Shown here in pieces: positions 1 to 7,907 of a stretch of DNA of 64,000 nucleotides. Source of the stretch: Akkermansia muciniphila (GTDB lineage: Bacteria > Verrucomicrobiota > Verrucomicrobiia > Verrucomicrobiales > V1-33). Position 1 is the stretch's first letter; every line of letters begins with the position of its first letter. Where the stretch lies: positions 32,058 through 96,057 of the forward strand of contig CAMAUV010000008.1 of NCBI GenBank assembly GCA_945861415.1, read 5' to 3'. The notes below the pieces were generated by a model. It was not told the DNA's origin, searched no databases, and was given only the letters and a program-made list of their open reading frames with translations. The position numbers were made by a program, and so were the translations under genes.

Positions 1-559
1 GTTCGGCGATGCTGGCTATGGTTTCTCCAGATTTGACCGTGTGCGCTCTTAGCTCTTTCGACGGGATCGGCGTAGTGGCAGGATCACTTTTTTTCGCCGG
101 CGACTGGCCCTTGATGCGTTCCACCAGACGATCCACACTTTCGATAGTGTCGCTGACAAAGCTGGAAACACTGCTCACCAGTTCCCCCCGCTTCTCGGGA
201 CTTAAATACTGACCTGCGCTGCGAATTGTTGGCACGGCCACCGAGAGAAAGAGCAGCAGCAGAATCCCATGAAAGCTGACCCACACCCATATCATGGCAC
301 GAAAGCGAGGGGTGCCGCGGGCGGTCAGTTTTTTCACCAGCGGCTCCAGTAGATAAGCGAGAATACCAGCGAAAGCGATGGGCACCAGCACCGGCTGCAA
401 AAACTGAAGCACATCCGTAAAGATGCCGACAGAATAGACGATTACTGCAGCGACAGCCAGCATCGACACGGCCGTAACCGCCATCCACAGCATGCGACGC
501 TGAAATTCATTGGGGTAATCCTTTTTGGGGGGAGTGGCGTCGGAGAGTCCGGTCTTCAC
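1..559 (-). CDS. AI-2E family transporter with LysM-like insert, N-terminal part
   Basis: The gene is read leftwards and is cut by the left window edge. The reading frame is open from a GTG at 559; an internal ATG lies at 493, but it would place the first membrane helix directly at the N-terminus. The protein has a short charged leader (PNEFQRR), then hydrophobic helices containing PVLVPIAFAGILAYLLEPLV, typical of the AI-2E/PerM permease family, and a third helix. In the long hydrophilic region after it, HTVKSGETIASIAE matches the start of a LysM peptidoglycan-binding motif. Family members are multispanning inner-membrane permeases or exporters with varied substrates; the substrate here is unknown. 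The family call is good, the exact start is uncertain. Confidence 0.75.
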   Translation of the reverse strand, partial: MKTGLSDATPPKKDYPNEFQRRMLWMAVTAVSMLAVAAVIVYSVGIFTDVLQFLQPVLVPIAFAGILAYLLEPLVKKLTARGTPRFRAMIWVWVSFHGILLLLFLSVAVPTIRSAGQYLSPEKRGELVSSVSSFVSDTIESVDRLVERIKGQSPAKKSDPATTPIPSKELRAHTVKSGETIASIAE

Positions 560-670
560 AGGCAGTTGGTATATTGCACGCGGGGGTGTAGCACTTGACA
601 CTGCACTGGCAAGGCACACTTTGCCCTTCAATCTGTAGCTCACTTGCCTGAATCAAAAGACTGATTGTCC

Positions 671-710
671 GTTGGCCAGTGGCCAACACACAATCGCTAC
701 AGTAAGCGAT
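671..710. promoter_or_regulatory. two adjacent inverted repeats in a divergent promoter region
   Basis: A perfect palindrome GTTGGCCA-G-TGGCCAAC lies at 671-687 and a second, ATCGCT-N6-AGCGAT, at 693-710. They sit between the divergent AI-2E transporter and lpxR. The second overlaps TACAGT (698-703), which could be a -10 element for lpxR. They could be operator sites; the regulator is unknown. Confidence 0.4.
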
Positions 711-737
711 TTGATTGAATCCATCCCTCCGCCGACC

Positions 738-1772
738 ATGAAGTTGCCCGCAATCGCTCTCTCCTTCGCACTCCTGACGGCCTCCCTGGTTGCTCAGGAT
801 AAACCTACTCCCGACCACCCCCTCTATGGCACCTACTCACTATCATTTGAGAACGACATCATTTCCGAAAAAGATCAGAATTACTCTAATGGCCTGCGCT
901 ACAGTTGGACTTCTCCTTCGCTGAGGAAGTTCTCAGAGCAATCCAGTATGGGGCGGTTTGGGAAATGGCTGGACACCCTACCGTGGCTCGGACTTTACGA
1001 ATATGAGCGCAACGTTGCCGTTATCCTCGGCCAGGCCATGTATACACCGGCAGACACCAAGACGACCGCGCTCCTGCCGGACGATAGGCCCTACTCGGGC
1101 TATCTTTACACGGGCCTCGGGCTGATCTGGAAAAATGATCGCGTCAGGAATTCCCTAGTGCTGAATTTCGGCGTCGTGGGGCCATGGTCTCTTGCGGAGG
1201 AAACGCAAAAGCTGGCTCACGAACTCACCGGTTCCGCCGAAGCGCTGGGATGGGACAATCAGTTGGGAAATGAACCCCTCATCGCGCTTGCCTACGAACG
1301 GATGTGGCGACTGCGGCCAACGACCAGAGACACTGGCTGGGACTGGCAGGTCTTTCCCTACGCTGGTTTCACGCTGGGAAATCTCGCCATAAATGTCCGC
1401 GCCGGTAGCGAGTTACGCTTCGGATTTAATCTGCCGGACTCCTATGGCATGGGATCCATTGATCCCGCCTCCACCACCTCCTCACCTCTCGAAGGGTTTA
1501 GCTCCAAACGGTGGCGGCACAGATTCGGTGCCCATCTGTTCATTCGCGGAGAGGCCCGGGGGCTTGCCCATGACATCTTTCTGGACGGCAACACATGGCG
1601 CGACAGTCACGCCGTGGAGAAGGAACTTTTCGTCTTCGACCTCTCCGCCGGCCTTTCTTTCAACTGGAGAAACACCTCCATGACTTACTCCCTCGTGCGC
1701 CGCTCGCGCGAATTCGAAACGCAGGGGAATGAGCAAATTTTCGGCTCTGTGACCTTCAACTGGACTTTTTAG
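738..1772 (+). CDS. lipid A deacylase LpxR family protein (DUF2219)
   Basis: A 344-residue outer-membrane beta-barrel protein. The ATG at 738 gives a clean signal peptide (MKLPAIALSFALLTASLVA). After it comes SFENDI with the Asn-Asp pair, YSNGLRYSW, DDRPYSGYLY, and a segment with HELTGS and GWDNQL, all typical of LpxR/DUF2219 and including the residues expected at the active site (ENDI and the conserved His). It ends in an aromatic beta-strand (VTFNWTF), as barrel proteins do. LpxR removes the 3'-acyloxyacyl group of lipid A in the outer leaflet. The family call is strong; the activity is inferred from homology. Confidence 0.85.
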   Translation: MKLPAIALSFALLTASLVAQDKPTPDHPLYGTYSLSFENDIISEKDQNYSNGLRYSWTSPSLRKFSEQSSMGRFGKWLDTLPWLGLYEYERNVAVILGQAMYTPADTKTTALLPDDRPYSGYLYTGLGLIWKNDRVRNSLVLNFGVVGPWSLAEETQKLAHELTGSAEALGWDNQLGNEPLIALAYERMWRLRPTTRDTGWDWQVFPYAGFTLGNLAINVRAGSELRFGFNLPDSYGMGSIDPASTTSSPLEGFSSKRWRHRFGAHLFIRGEARGLAHDIFLDGNTWRDSHAVEKELFVFDLSAGLSFNWRNTSMTYSLVRRSREFETQGNEQIFGSVTFNWTF

Positions 1773-1893
1773 GAGGAGCGCATCAAATTACCCTGAGAAA
1801 CCCGAATGAGCAATGTCCAACCTGATTCGCGGCGACAAAGGGCGGACTGCGTTACACCTTGCGCCCCGCACCTGCACCTGCATCATCGCGCTT

Positions 1894-2895
1894 ATGTCTC
1901 CGGCTACGGAAAACCTCATTCTCCTCATCTATCTCGGCGTAATCCTGCTCTCGCTGCCAATAGCGGTTGTACTCACAGGGACGCGCCGCGCCAGTTTTCC
2001 TCCAGAGGAGACACAGCTTCTGCCACCGCCGGATGACAGACCCATGTGGATGACGCCCGAAGGACCATTCCCTGCTCCCGTGTCCAAACTGGCGCCCTCT
2101 TACGGAATGGCCAGCCCTTATGCCGCCCCGCAAACTCATATACCAATACTAGCTCCTCATGCCCTTGGAGGCTCCATGCACAATCACTGGAATCGCCCGG
2201 ATGCTTGGTTTGCTATCGTGCTCATGTGCCTCATGGCCGTGCTGCTTGGGCCGCTTGTCTCCGGACCTGCCGCCATGGACGGCGTAGAATTGGACCTCAC
2301 CAGCGCACTATTCATTGGCCAGTTGATCTTCCACGGTGCCATCGTCGGTATTGTCCTTGTTTACCTGAGAGTGTTTCGCAAATTGGATCCATGGCGCGCC
2401 TTCGGCATCGGAAACAAAGGCTTTTTTCTGAGCCTCGGCCTAGCCCTCATGTTGATCGTGCTTTGCACGGTCGCGCTTAGCGTCATCGTCGCCGCGCTCA
2501 TGCCACTGATGGAGCAGATGGCCGGAGGTGAACTCAAGCCGCAGATGATCGTGGAAAAGAGTTCCGCCATCACCGATTCCACGACCCGCCTGTGGATGCT
2601 CATCACGCTGGCCGTCGGCGCCCCGCTGATGGAGGAGATCGTATTCCGCGGAATCCTCTTCAGTGTGGCCGCCCGCTTCACGCATCCCGTCTATGCGGCC
2701 GTGTCCACTGGCGCCTTCTTCGCGGTCATCCACAATAGTCTGTATGCGCTTCTACCCCTCACCCTTCTTGGGACAGCTCTGGCCTTTGCGTATCACAAAA
2801 CGAAGACCCTCGCTGTGCCCATCCTGATGCACTCTATCTTCAATGGCCTCCAGTTTGCTGTTCTCTTTTATGGCCCTCCGGCACTCCGCCATTGA
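1894..2895 (+). CDS. CPBP family intramembrane metalloprotease (CAAX/Rce1-like)
   Basis: A polytopic membrane protein of about 333 residues. The second half carries the CPBP/Abi signature: the EExxxR motif in PLMEEIVFRGILF, a histidine in FFAVIHNSLYA, and a last helix with LMHSIFNGLQF. These supply the catalytic glutamates and histidines of Rce1-type proteases. The first part has one helix, a proline-rich linker and further helices. I prefer the ATG at 1894 because the 27-residue extension from 1813 does not look like protein. The 3' end overlaps thiL by 26 bases, suggesting an operon with thiL and tsaB. The substrate is unknown. Confidence 0.85.
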   Translation: MSPATENLILLIYLGVILLSLPIAVVLTGTRRASFPPEETQLLPPPDDRPMWMTPEGPFPAPVSKLAPSYGMASPYAAPQTHIPILAPHALGGSMHNHWNRPDAWFAIVLMCLMAVLLGPLVSGPAAMDGVELDLTSALFIGQLIFHGAIVGIVLVYLRVFRKLDPWRAFGIGNKGFFLSLGLALMLIVLCTVALSVIVAALMPLMEQMAGGELKPQMIVEKSSAITDSTTRLWMLITLAVGAPLMEEIVFRGILFSVAARFTHPVYAAVSTGAFFAVIHNSLYALLPLTLLGTALAFAYHKTKTLAVPILMHSIFNGLQFAVLFYGPPALRH

Positions 2896-3781
2896 TCCTG
2901 TCTCCGCACTGGGCGAGAACGAGTTGGTGCGACTGCTCACAAAGGGTCTCCCGCAATCCGACCGCACCCTGCATGGCCCCGGAGACGATTGCGCCGTCAT
3001 TGATCCCGGTCGCGGGCCGCTGCTTCTTTTTAAAACCGACTGCGTCATCAGCGGCATTCATTTCACGGCGGAGACCGATGCCGCGCTCGCGGGCCGCAAG
3101 GCTCTCAACCGGCTTGTCAGCGACATGGCCTCCATGGGAGGCATACCTCGCGAAGCCCTGATCACGCTCGCTCTGCCGCGTACCACTTCCGTGCAGTGGC
3201 TACAGCGGCTTTACTATGGAATTAGCAAAGCGGCGAAGGCATGCCGCTGCGGCATCGCCGGCGGAGAAACCTCCTCCCTTCCGGATGCATGTCCTGTCGT
3301 CATTTCCGTGGCCATGACCGGAGAAGTCCCGCGGCGAAGACTAGTCCTTCGTAGCGGTTCCTCGCCGGGCGATCTCGTCGCTGTCACCGGCCGGCTCGGC
3401 GGCAGCATCCGAGGGCATCATTTGAAGTTTACTCCGCGAATCGCCGAGTCACACTGGCTCGTGCAGCACGCCCGCCCCACAGCCATGATAGACCTCAGCG
3501 ATGGTCTTGCGAAAGACCTTCCTCGGCTGGCCGATGCCAGCGGCACGGGCTATGAAATCGATCTCTCTTCCCTGCCCTGCAGTCCCGGCTGCACCGCCGC
3601 GCAGGCCGCTGGCGACGGCGAGGATTATGAACTTCTTTTCACACTCCCGCCGCGACGTGCGGTCTCGGCGTTGAAAGCATGGCGTAGAGCGTTCCCCCGC
3701 GTGCCCCTCACTGTCATCGGTATCATGCTTCAGAACAAATCACAGCGCACCCCGCTCCATGGAGGATGGGCGCATTTTTAA
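2870..3781 (+). CDS. thiL: thiamine-monophosphate kinase
   Basis: About 303 residues. ThiL phosphorylates thiamine monophosphate to thiamine diphosphate with ATP in the cytoplasm, the last step of cofactor synthesis. Diagnostic segments are GENELVRLL, GPGDDCAVI (metal and ATP binding), FKTDCVISGIHF, the LVSDMASMGG stretch, MIDLSDGLAKDL and GDGEDYELLF. The start could be the ATG at 2843 or at 2870; the latter gives the more usual N-terminus. It overlaps the end of the CPBP protease gene, and tsaB follows 58 bases downstream in the same direction. Confidence 0.92.
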   Translation: MALRHSAIDPVSALGENELVRLLTKGLPQSDRTLHGPGDDCAVIDPGRGPLLLFKTDCVISGIHFTAETDAALAGRKALNRLVSDMASMGGIPREALITLALPRTTSVQWLQRLYYGISKAAKACRCGIAGGETSSLPDACPVVISVAMTGEVPRRRLVLRSGSSPGDLVAVTGRLGGSIRGHHLKFTPRIAESHWLVQHARPTAMIDLSDGLAKDLPRLADASGTGYEIDLSSLPCSPGCTAAQAAGDGEDYELLFTLPPRRAVSALKAWRRAFPRVPLTVIGIMLQNKSQRTPLHGGWAHF

Positions 3782-3839
3782 AGTCCAGAATTTCCCTGAT
3801 CAGCAGTTGCACAGGAAACCGTTCCCTTAACTCCAAAGC

Positions 3840-4484
3840 ATGGACATTCTAGCCATCGAAACCTCCACCGCGCTCGGCTCCGCCGCGCTTTGGCGCGACG
3901 GTCGCCTTGTCGATGTGCAGGACTTTCAAAGCGAGCGCAACCACAACGCCGTGCTGTTCGCGCCGCTCGCCGCTCTGGTGAAAGAATTACAAGATCTCGA
4001 ATGCATCGTCTGCGGCACCGGACCCGGTAGCTACACCGGCATCCGGGTTGGTATCGCGGCGGCCATCGGCGTATCCCTCGCCAAAAATACCTCCCTCATC
4101 GGACTGTCATCCCTGCTCGCTCTGCGCCACACGCAGGGCCTTGAGCGATTTGCCGTGTGTGGCGACGCCCGCCGTGGGTCGTGGTGGTGGGCCGAAGTAG
4201 TAAATGGCCGGCTGGCGGTGCCCCCGCTCAACGGCACCGCGAATGAGGCCGCGGCCCGCGCGTCCGCATGGTGCGGTCAGATTTTTACAATCGACCCGGC
4301 CTCCCCGCCTTTCTGCGAAGCCACGCACACATGGCCACGCGCTGACATCCTCGCCACCACGGCCGCCGGCCTATCCGAAGCCACCGTGGCACAACTCGCC
4401 GCTCAACCCGTCGAACCCATTTACCTCGGACCCGCCTTCGTCACCCAGTCCAAAAAGTCAGTCTTTGCCTCCCCGTATGCCTGA
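3840..4484 (+). CDS. tsaB: tRNA threonylcarbamoyladenosine biosynthesis protein TsaB
   Basis: A 214-residue member of the TsaB (YeaZ) family. TsaB is the ASKHA-fold partner of TsaD in making the t6A37 modification of ANN-decoding tRNAs. It begins MDILAIETSTALGSAAL, followed by the ERNHNAVLFAPL segment and GTGPGSYTGIRVG, which are the family hallmarks. TsaD is not in this window. The stop overlaps the start of the next gene by 8 bases, so the two are probably translationally coupled. Confidence 0.9.
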   Translation: MDILAIETSTALGSAALWRDGRLVDVQDFQSERNHNAVLFAPLAALVKELQDLECIVCGTGPGSYTGIRVGIAAAIGVSLAKNTSLIGLSSLLALRHTQGLERFAVCGDARRGSWWWAEVVNGRLAVPPLNGTANEAAARASAWCGQIFTIDPASPPFCEATHTWPRADILATTAAGLSEATVAQLAAQPVEPIYLGPAFVTQSKKSVFASPYA

Positions 4485-4935
4485 CCTTGCGACCTCACCG
4501 AAACCCGGCCTCATTGAAGGGCCGAAAGAATTGACCGGTGCCACACCGGAGCCGGAGCGCGCACCACCGCCCGCCTACGACGCGCCGCCTCCCGTGGACA
4601 AGCTCATTGCAGGCATACGTGATGGCATTACTCTCGCCGTCGCCTGCGGAATCGCGGCCACCGTGCTGAGCGTAGCTCTTGCCACACGCGCCTGCCAAAG
4701 CGCCAAACTTCTCTGTCGCATGGCTGGCCGGAAATCCCGTGAGTGGGGCAACAAAGCCGCGAACATTTCCCGCAAATCGCTGCAAACCCTTCGGCAAAAA
4801 TTCGCCACCCTGCGCTCCCGTCGCCACGCCCTTTCCTCTCCCTTAGAAACGCCGCCGGCCATCACTTCCGAGAACACCGGACCTCAGCCAATTGCGGAAA
4901 AACACGTTAGCCCGCGAAAAGAAGCCAAGTCCTAG
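4477..4935 (+). CDS. small predicted membrane protein of unknown function
   Basis: A 152-residue protein I do not recognise. It starts inside the end of tsaB (8-base overlap). It has a proline-rich acidic N-terminal region (about residues 1-42), one hydrophobic segment with GITLAVACGIAATVLSVALA (about 48-70), and a basic C-terminal half rich in Arg, Lys and Ser. Predicted topology is a single-pass membrane anchor. Overlap with tsaB argues for a real, co-transcribed gene, but no function can be assigned. Confidence 0.6.
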   Translation: MPDLATSPKPGLIEGPKELTGATPEPERAPPPAYDAPPPVDKLIAGIRDGITLAVACGIAATVLSVALATRACQSAKLLCRMAGRKSREWGNKAANISRKSLQTLRQKFATLRSRRHALSSPLETPPAITSENTGPQPIAEKHVSPRKEAKS

Positions 4936-5078
4936 ACGCAGCACGTAGAGAAGACACCGGCCCACCCCTCTCCGCAGCCTCGGGCGACAATCCAAGGTGC
5001 GCGCAAAGCGCCCGCTTTATTGCTACATGCGCACTCTAAAACGGCGAAAGCACCACTGCCACGATGCTCAGCACGGGA

Positions 5079-5097
5079 AGAAGGCACTGTGCCTTCT
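5079..5097. terminator. inverted repeat between convergent genes
   Basis: A perfect palindrome AGAAGGCAC-T-GTGCCTTCT lies between the small membrane protein gene (ends 4935, plus strand) and the ABC exporter gene (ends 5139, minus strand). Its place suggests a bidirectional transcription terminator, but neither side has a clear T-run. Confidence 0.4.
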
Positions 5098-5138
5098 AAG
5101 ATAAACTGGGCTAGTTCGCTCTGGCGAAGAATTGCGCC

Positions 5139-7463
5139 TCAGGCTCCGTGGAACTGCATGTTGTAGAGCGTACGGTAAATCTCGCTGCGGGTGAGGAGCT
5201 CGTCGTGGCGACCGGCGTCCGAGATAGCGCCGTTTTCCATGACGACGATGCGGTCGCTCTTGATGACGGTGGCCAGACGGTGGGCGATGGCCAGCACGGT
5301 CTTGCCTTCGGATAAATCGCGGATGGCTTCCTGGATGGCTCGCTCGGCTTCCGGGTCGAGGGCGCTAGTGGCTTCGTCGAGCAAAAGGATAGGCGCGTTC
5401 TTCAGAAAGGCACGCGCGATGGAAATTCGCTGGCGTTGGCCGCCGCTGAGATTGCAGCCTTTGTCGCCGATGACAGTCTGGTAGCCTTGAGGCTGGGCGC
5501 GGATGAAGTCGTGCGCATGGGCACGGCGGGCGGCTTGATGGATCTCGGATTCCGTGGCGTCGAGGCGTCCGTAGCGGATGTTTTCGTAGATGCTGTCGTG
5601 GAAGAGGAAGACGTCTTGACTAACGACGCCGATCTGAGCACGGAGGCTGTCTTGGGTGACGTGCTGAATATCGTGTCCGTCGATGAGCACGCGTCCGGCG
5701 CCTGCATTGTAGAAGCGGAGAAGAAGATTGAAGATGGTGCTCTTACCCGCACCGCTACGGCCCACGAAGGCGATGGTTTCGCGCGGGGCGATGTCGAGGC
5801 TCACACCGCTCAGCGCGGTGGAGTCCTCGGTGTAGGAAAAGCCGACATTTTCGAGGGTGATGCGGCCTTCCGCAGGCGGGAGGACTTTGGCAGCGGCGGC
5901 GTCTTGCACTTGGGGAACGCTGTCCATGAGGTCGAAGACATTCTGCGTGGAGGTGAGGCAGCGCTGAAGGATGACGGGGATTTTGCTCAGCCCTTTAGCC
6001 GCAGGGTAAAGCATGACGAAGCCGCCATTCAGCGCGATGAACTTCGAGGCGGACATTCCGTTGTAATAGACGTGAACCAGCGCCAGCGCCACACCAACGG
6101 AGGCCATGACTTCGACTGATGGCCCCACGGCTTCGAGCATTTGCCGCCAGCGCTGCATGTTGCGCAGCATTCGCCAGTTGGTGGCGCGGAAGCGTTCAAT
6201 CTCGTGTTCCTCTCGGCTGTAGGCTTTCACTTCGCGCACGCCAACGAGCGCCTCCTGCATGATGACGCTCATATTGCCAGCTTCCTGCTCCTCACACTTG
6301 GCGAACTTCTTAACGCGCTTCCCGGCGATGCTGATGGGCACGATGCAGAGGGGGAATAGCACAAAGGCCATGGCAGTGAACACCGGGTCGATAGCGAAGA
6401 GTACGATGAGGGCGCTGAGGATAGCGACGGGTTCCTTCACGACTTCGCTGGCGACGGTGCTCAGGGATTCCTGGGCGGTGCGCGTTTGCACGAGCAGGGT
6501 CTGCATGAGCACGCCGGATTTCCGCCGGTGGAAGAAGTCCATGCTCTGGCCCATGATGCGGGCGAAGAGTTTCCCGCGGATATCATTGAGCACGCGCAGG
6601 CTGACCCAAGTCATGTTGTAACTGTTGAGGTAGCTGAAGAGTCCGCGCAGCAGCATCAGCAGCGGCAGCAGGGCGCAGAGCATAAGAATCTGCCAGACAG
6701 CTGCGGGGCGCGGGGCGGCCAAGGCGAGATTGAGTTCATCGTTGAATATCTTCCGGTCTGCCTGCGCGTGCATGGCCTCCAGCCCGGTGCTGCGCTCCTT
6801 TTTGTTTGGCTCGGTGTGGGTGAGGAGAAAGTGCGCCCAGAGGGTACGGTGACGGCGCTGAGACTCCGGCAGGTCCAGCAGGGCTTTCCATTTCGCGCGG
6901 GCGGTGCGGATGTTTTCCGGTAGCCCGTCCTCGCTGAGATTTGCAGCGAGGGATTCGCCGTGGTCGCGTTTGAAAAGCAGCTCAGCCTCGCCTTCGAGGC
7001 AGAGGCGAAATTCCTTCGGCATCTTTGCGGGCAGCGGTGGCAGCGCAGGCAGCGGTGTTTCCACGCTGGTGAGGGAATGGTCATGCAGCATGCTGCGATA
7101 GCGTGAGTAGACAGCCACGATGACCTCGTGCTCAGCCTCGGGAAGAGCAGCGGTCTCCGGCGCAGCAGCGAGGGCGGAGCGCAGCACGGGCAGTTCCTTC
7201 TCCGCGTGCCATGACTCCGCCACGGTGGTTTCATTGCGCCCGGTCACCTCGCCGGAGGGCAGGACTTTCTCGGTGACCTTGTGCACTCCGTAGATCATGA
7301 GGCCATTGCTGACGCCAAAAAGCGCGCCGCAGAGCAGGGCGAGGAAGAAGCGTTTCTTGTAAGGCAGGATGAATTCGAAGAGCCGCCGGTAGGGGCCACG
7401 GGCAGCAGCAACGAGGTCGCCCGCGCTGATACGTTTACTTTCCGGTTTGGTGTGGTCTGACAT
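5139..7463 (-). CDS. MsbA-like ABC exporter (fused permease and ATPase) with large extra loop
   Basis: About 774 residues from the ATG at 7463; a longer frame to 7520 needs a TTG. The C-terminal nucleotide-binding domain is complete: Walker A GRSGAGKST, Q-loop GVVSQDVF, signature LSGGQRQR, Walker B ILLLDEATSAL and H-loop AIAHRLATV. The permease resembles lipid/multidrug exporters such as MsbA, which flips lipid A precursors. It differs in an additional stretch of about 185 mostly helical, hydrophilic residues between the first helix (about 38-62) and the next (about 245-270), so the protein is roughly 200 residues longer than normal. It would act as a homodimer in the inner membrane. The transported substrate is not evident. 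Confidence 0.88.
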   Translation of the reverse strand: MSDHTKPESKRISAGDLVAAARGPYRRLFEFILPYKKRFFLALLCGALFGVSNGLMIYGVHKVTEKVLPSGEVTGRNETTVAESWHAEKELPVLRSALAAAPETAALPEAEHEVIVAVYSRYRSMLHDHSLTSVETPLPALPPLPAKMPKEFRLCLEGEAELLFKRDHGESLAANLSEDGLPENIRTARAKWKALLDLPESQRRHRTLWAHFLLTHTEPNKKERSTGLEAMHAQADRKIFNDELNLALAAPRPAAVWQILMLCALLPLLMLLRGLFSYLNSYNMTWVSLRVLNDIRGKLFARIMGQSMDFFHRRKSGVLMQTLLVQTRTAQESLSTVASEVVKEPVAILSALIVLFAIDPVFTAMAFVLFPLCIVPISIAGKRVKKFAKCEEQEAGNMSVIMQEALVGVREVKAYSREEHEIERFRATNWRMLRNMQRWRQMLEAVGPSVEVMASVGVALALVHVYYNGMSASKFIALNGGFVMLYPAAKGLSKIPVILQRCLTSTQNVFDLMDSVPQVQDAAAAKVLPPAEGRITLENVGFSYTEDSTALSGVSLDIAPRETIAFVGRSGAGKSTIFNLLLRFYNAGAGRVLIDGHDIQHVTQDSLRAQIGVVSQDVFLFHDSIYENIRYGRLDATESEIHQAARRAHAHDFIRAQPQGYQTVIGDKGCNLSGGQRQRISIARAFLKNAPILLLDEATSALDPEAERAIQEAIRDLSEGKTVLAIAHRLATVIKSDRIVVMENGAISDAGRHDELLTRSEIYRTLYNMQFHGA

Positions 7464-7907
7464 GCTGAGTTCGCGCCCCAAGCGCATGAAGAATAGGGCT
7501 AGACCTTTAGACTTCCCCAACGGCCTGCGCGGCGCAAGGCGTTATCAATTTCCTCCTGCGACCTTCGCGGTCCTGTTTTACAGCGCCGGTCAGGACAGTT
7601 TCATGGTCACTGCTCGGGTATAGAAAACAATCGGCAGGTCGCCGTAATGCGTTTCATGGAAAGTGCGGTAGCGACATGAGCCTGAAGGCATTCGACGAAA
7701 CGGTCACAGCGGGCGGGATCGCGAGCGAGGTCGATGATGAACGCGGCAAGAGCTATTGGACCGGCGGGCGGGCACAGCAGCACTTTCCGCTAGCCGGGCG
7801 CACGGTATCGGCGGCTTTCTCCAACCGCGGCGCAATCGGGAGTAGAGCGCAGGTTCATCACGACGCTGGAGAGTAATGGCTTCCAATCCGGATGCGCTCG
7901 ATCAGGG
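7464..7907. other. intergenic region without a supportable gene
   Basis: Between the ABC exporter start and the nuoN end. Short open frames exist on both strands but none has a family signature or a convincing start. One minus-strand stretch (about 7600-7790) reads somewhat like protein and could be a decayed fragment. Confidence 0.4.
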
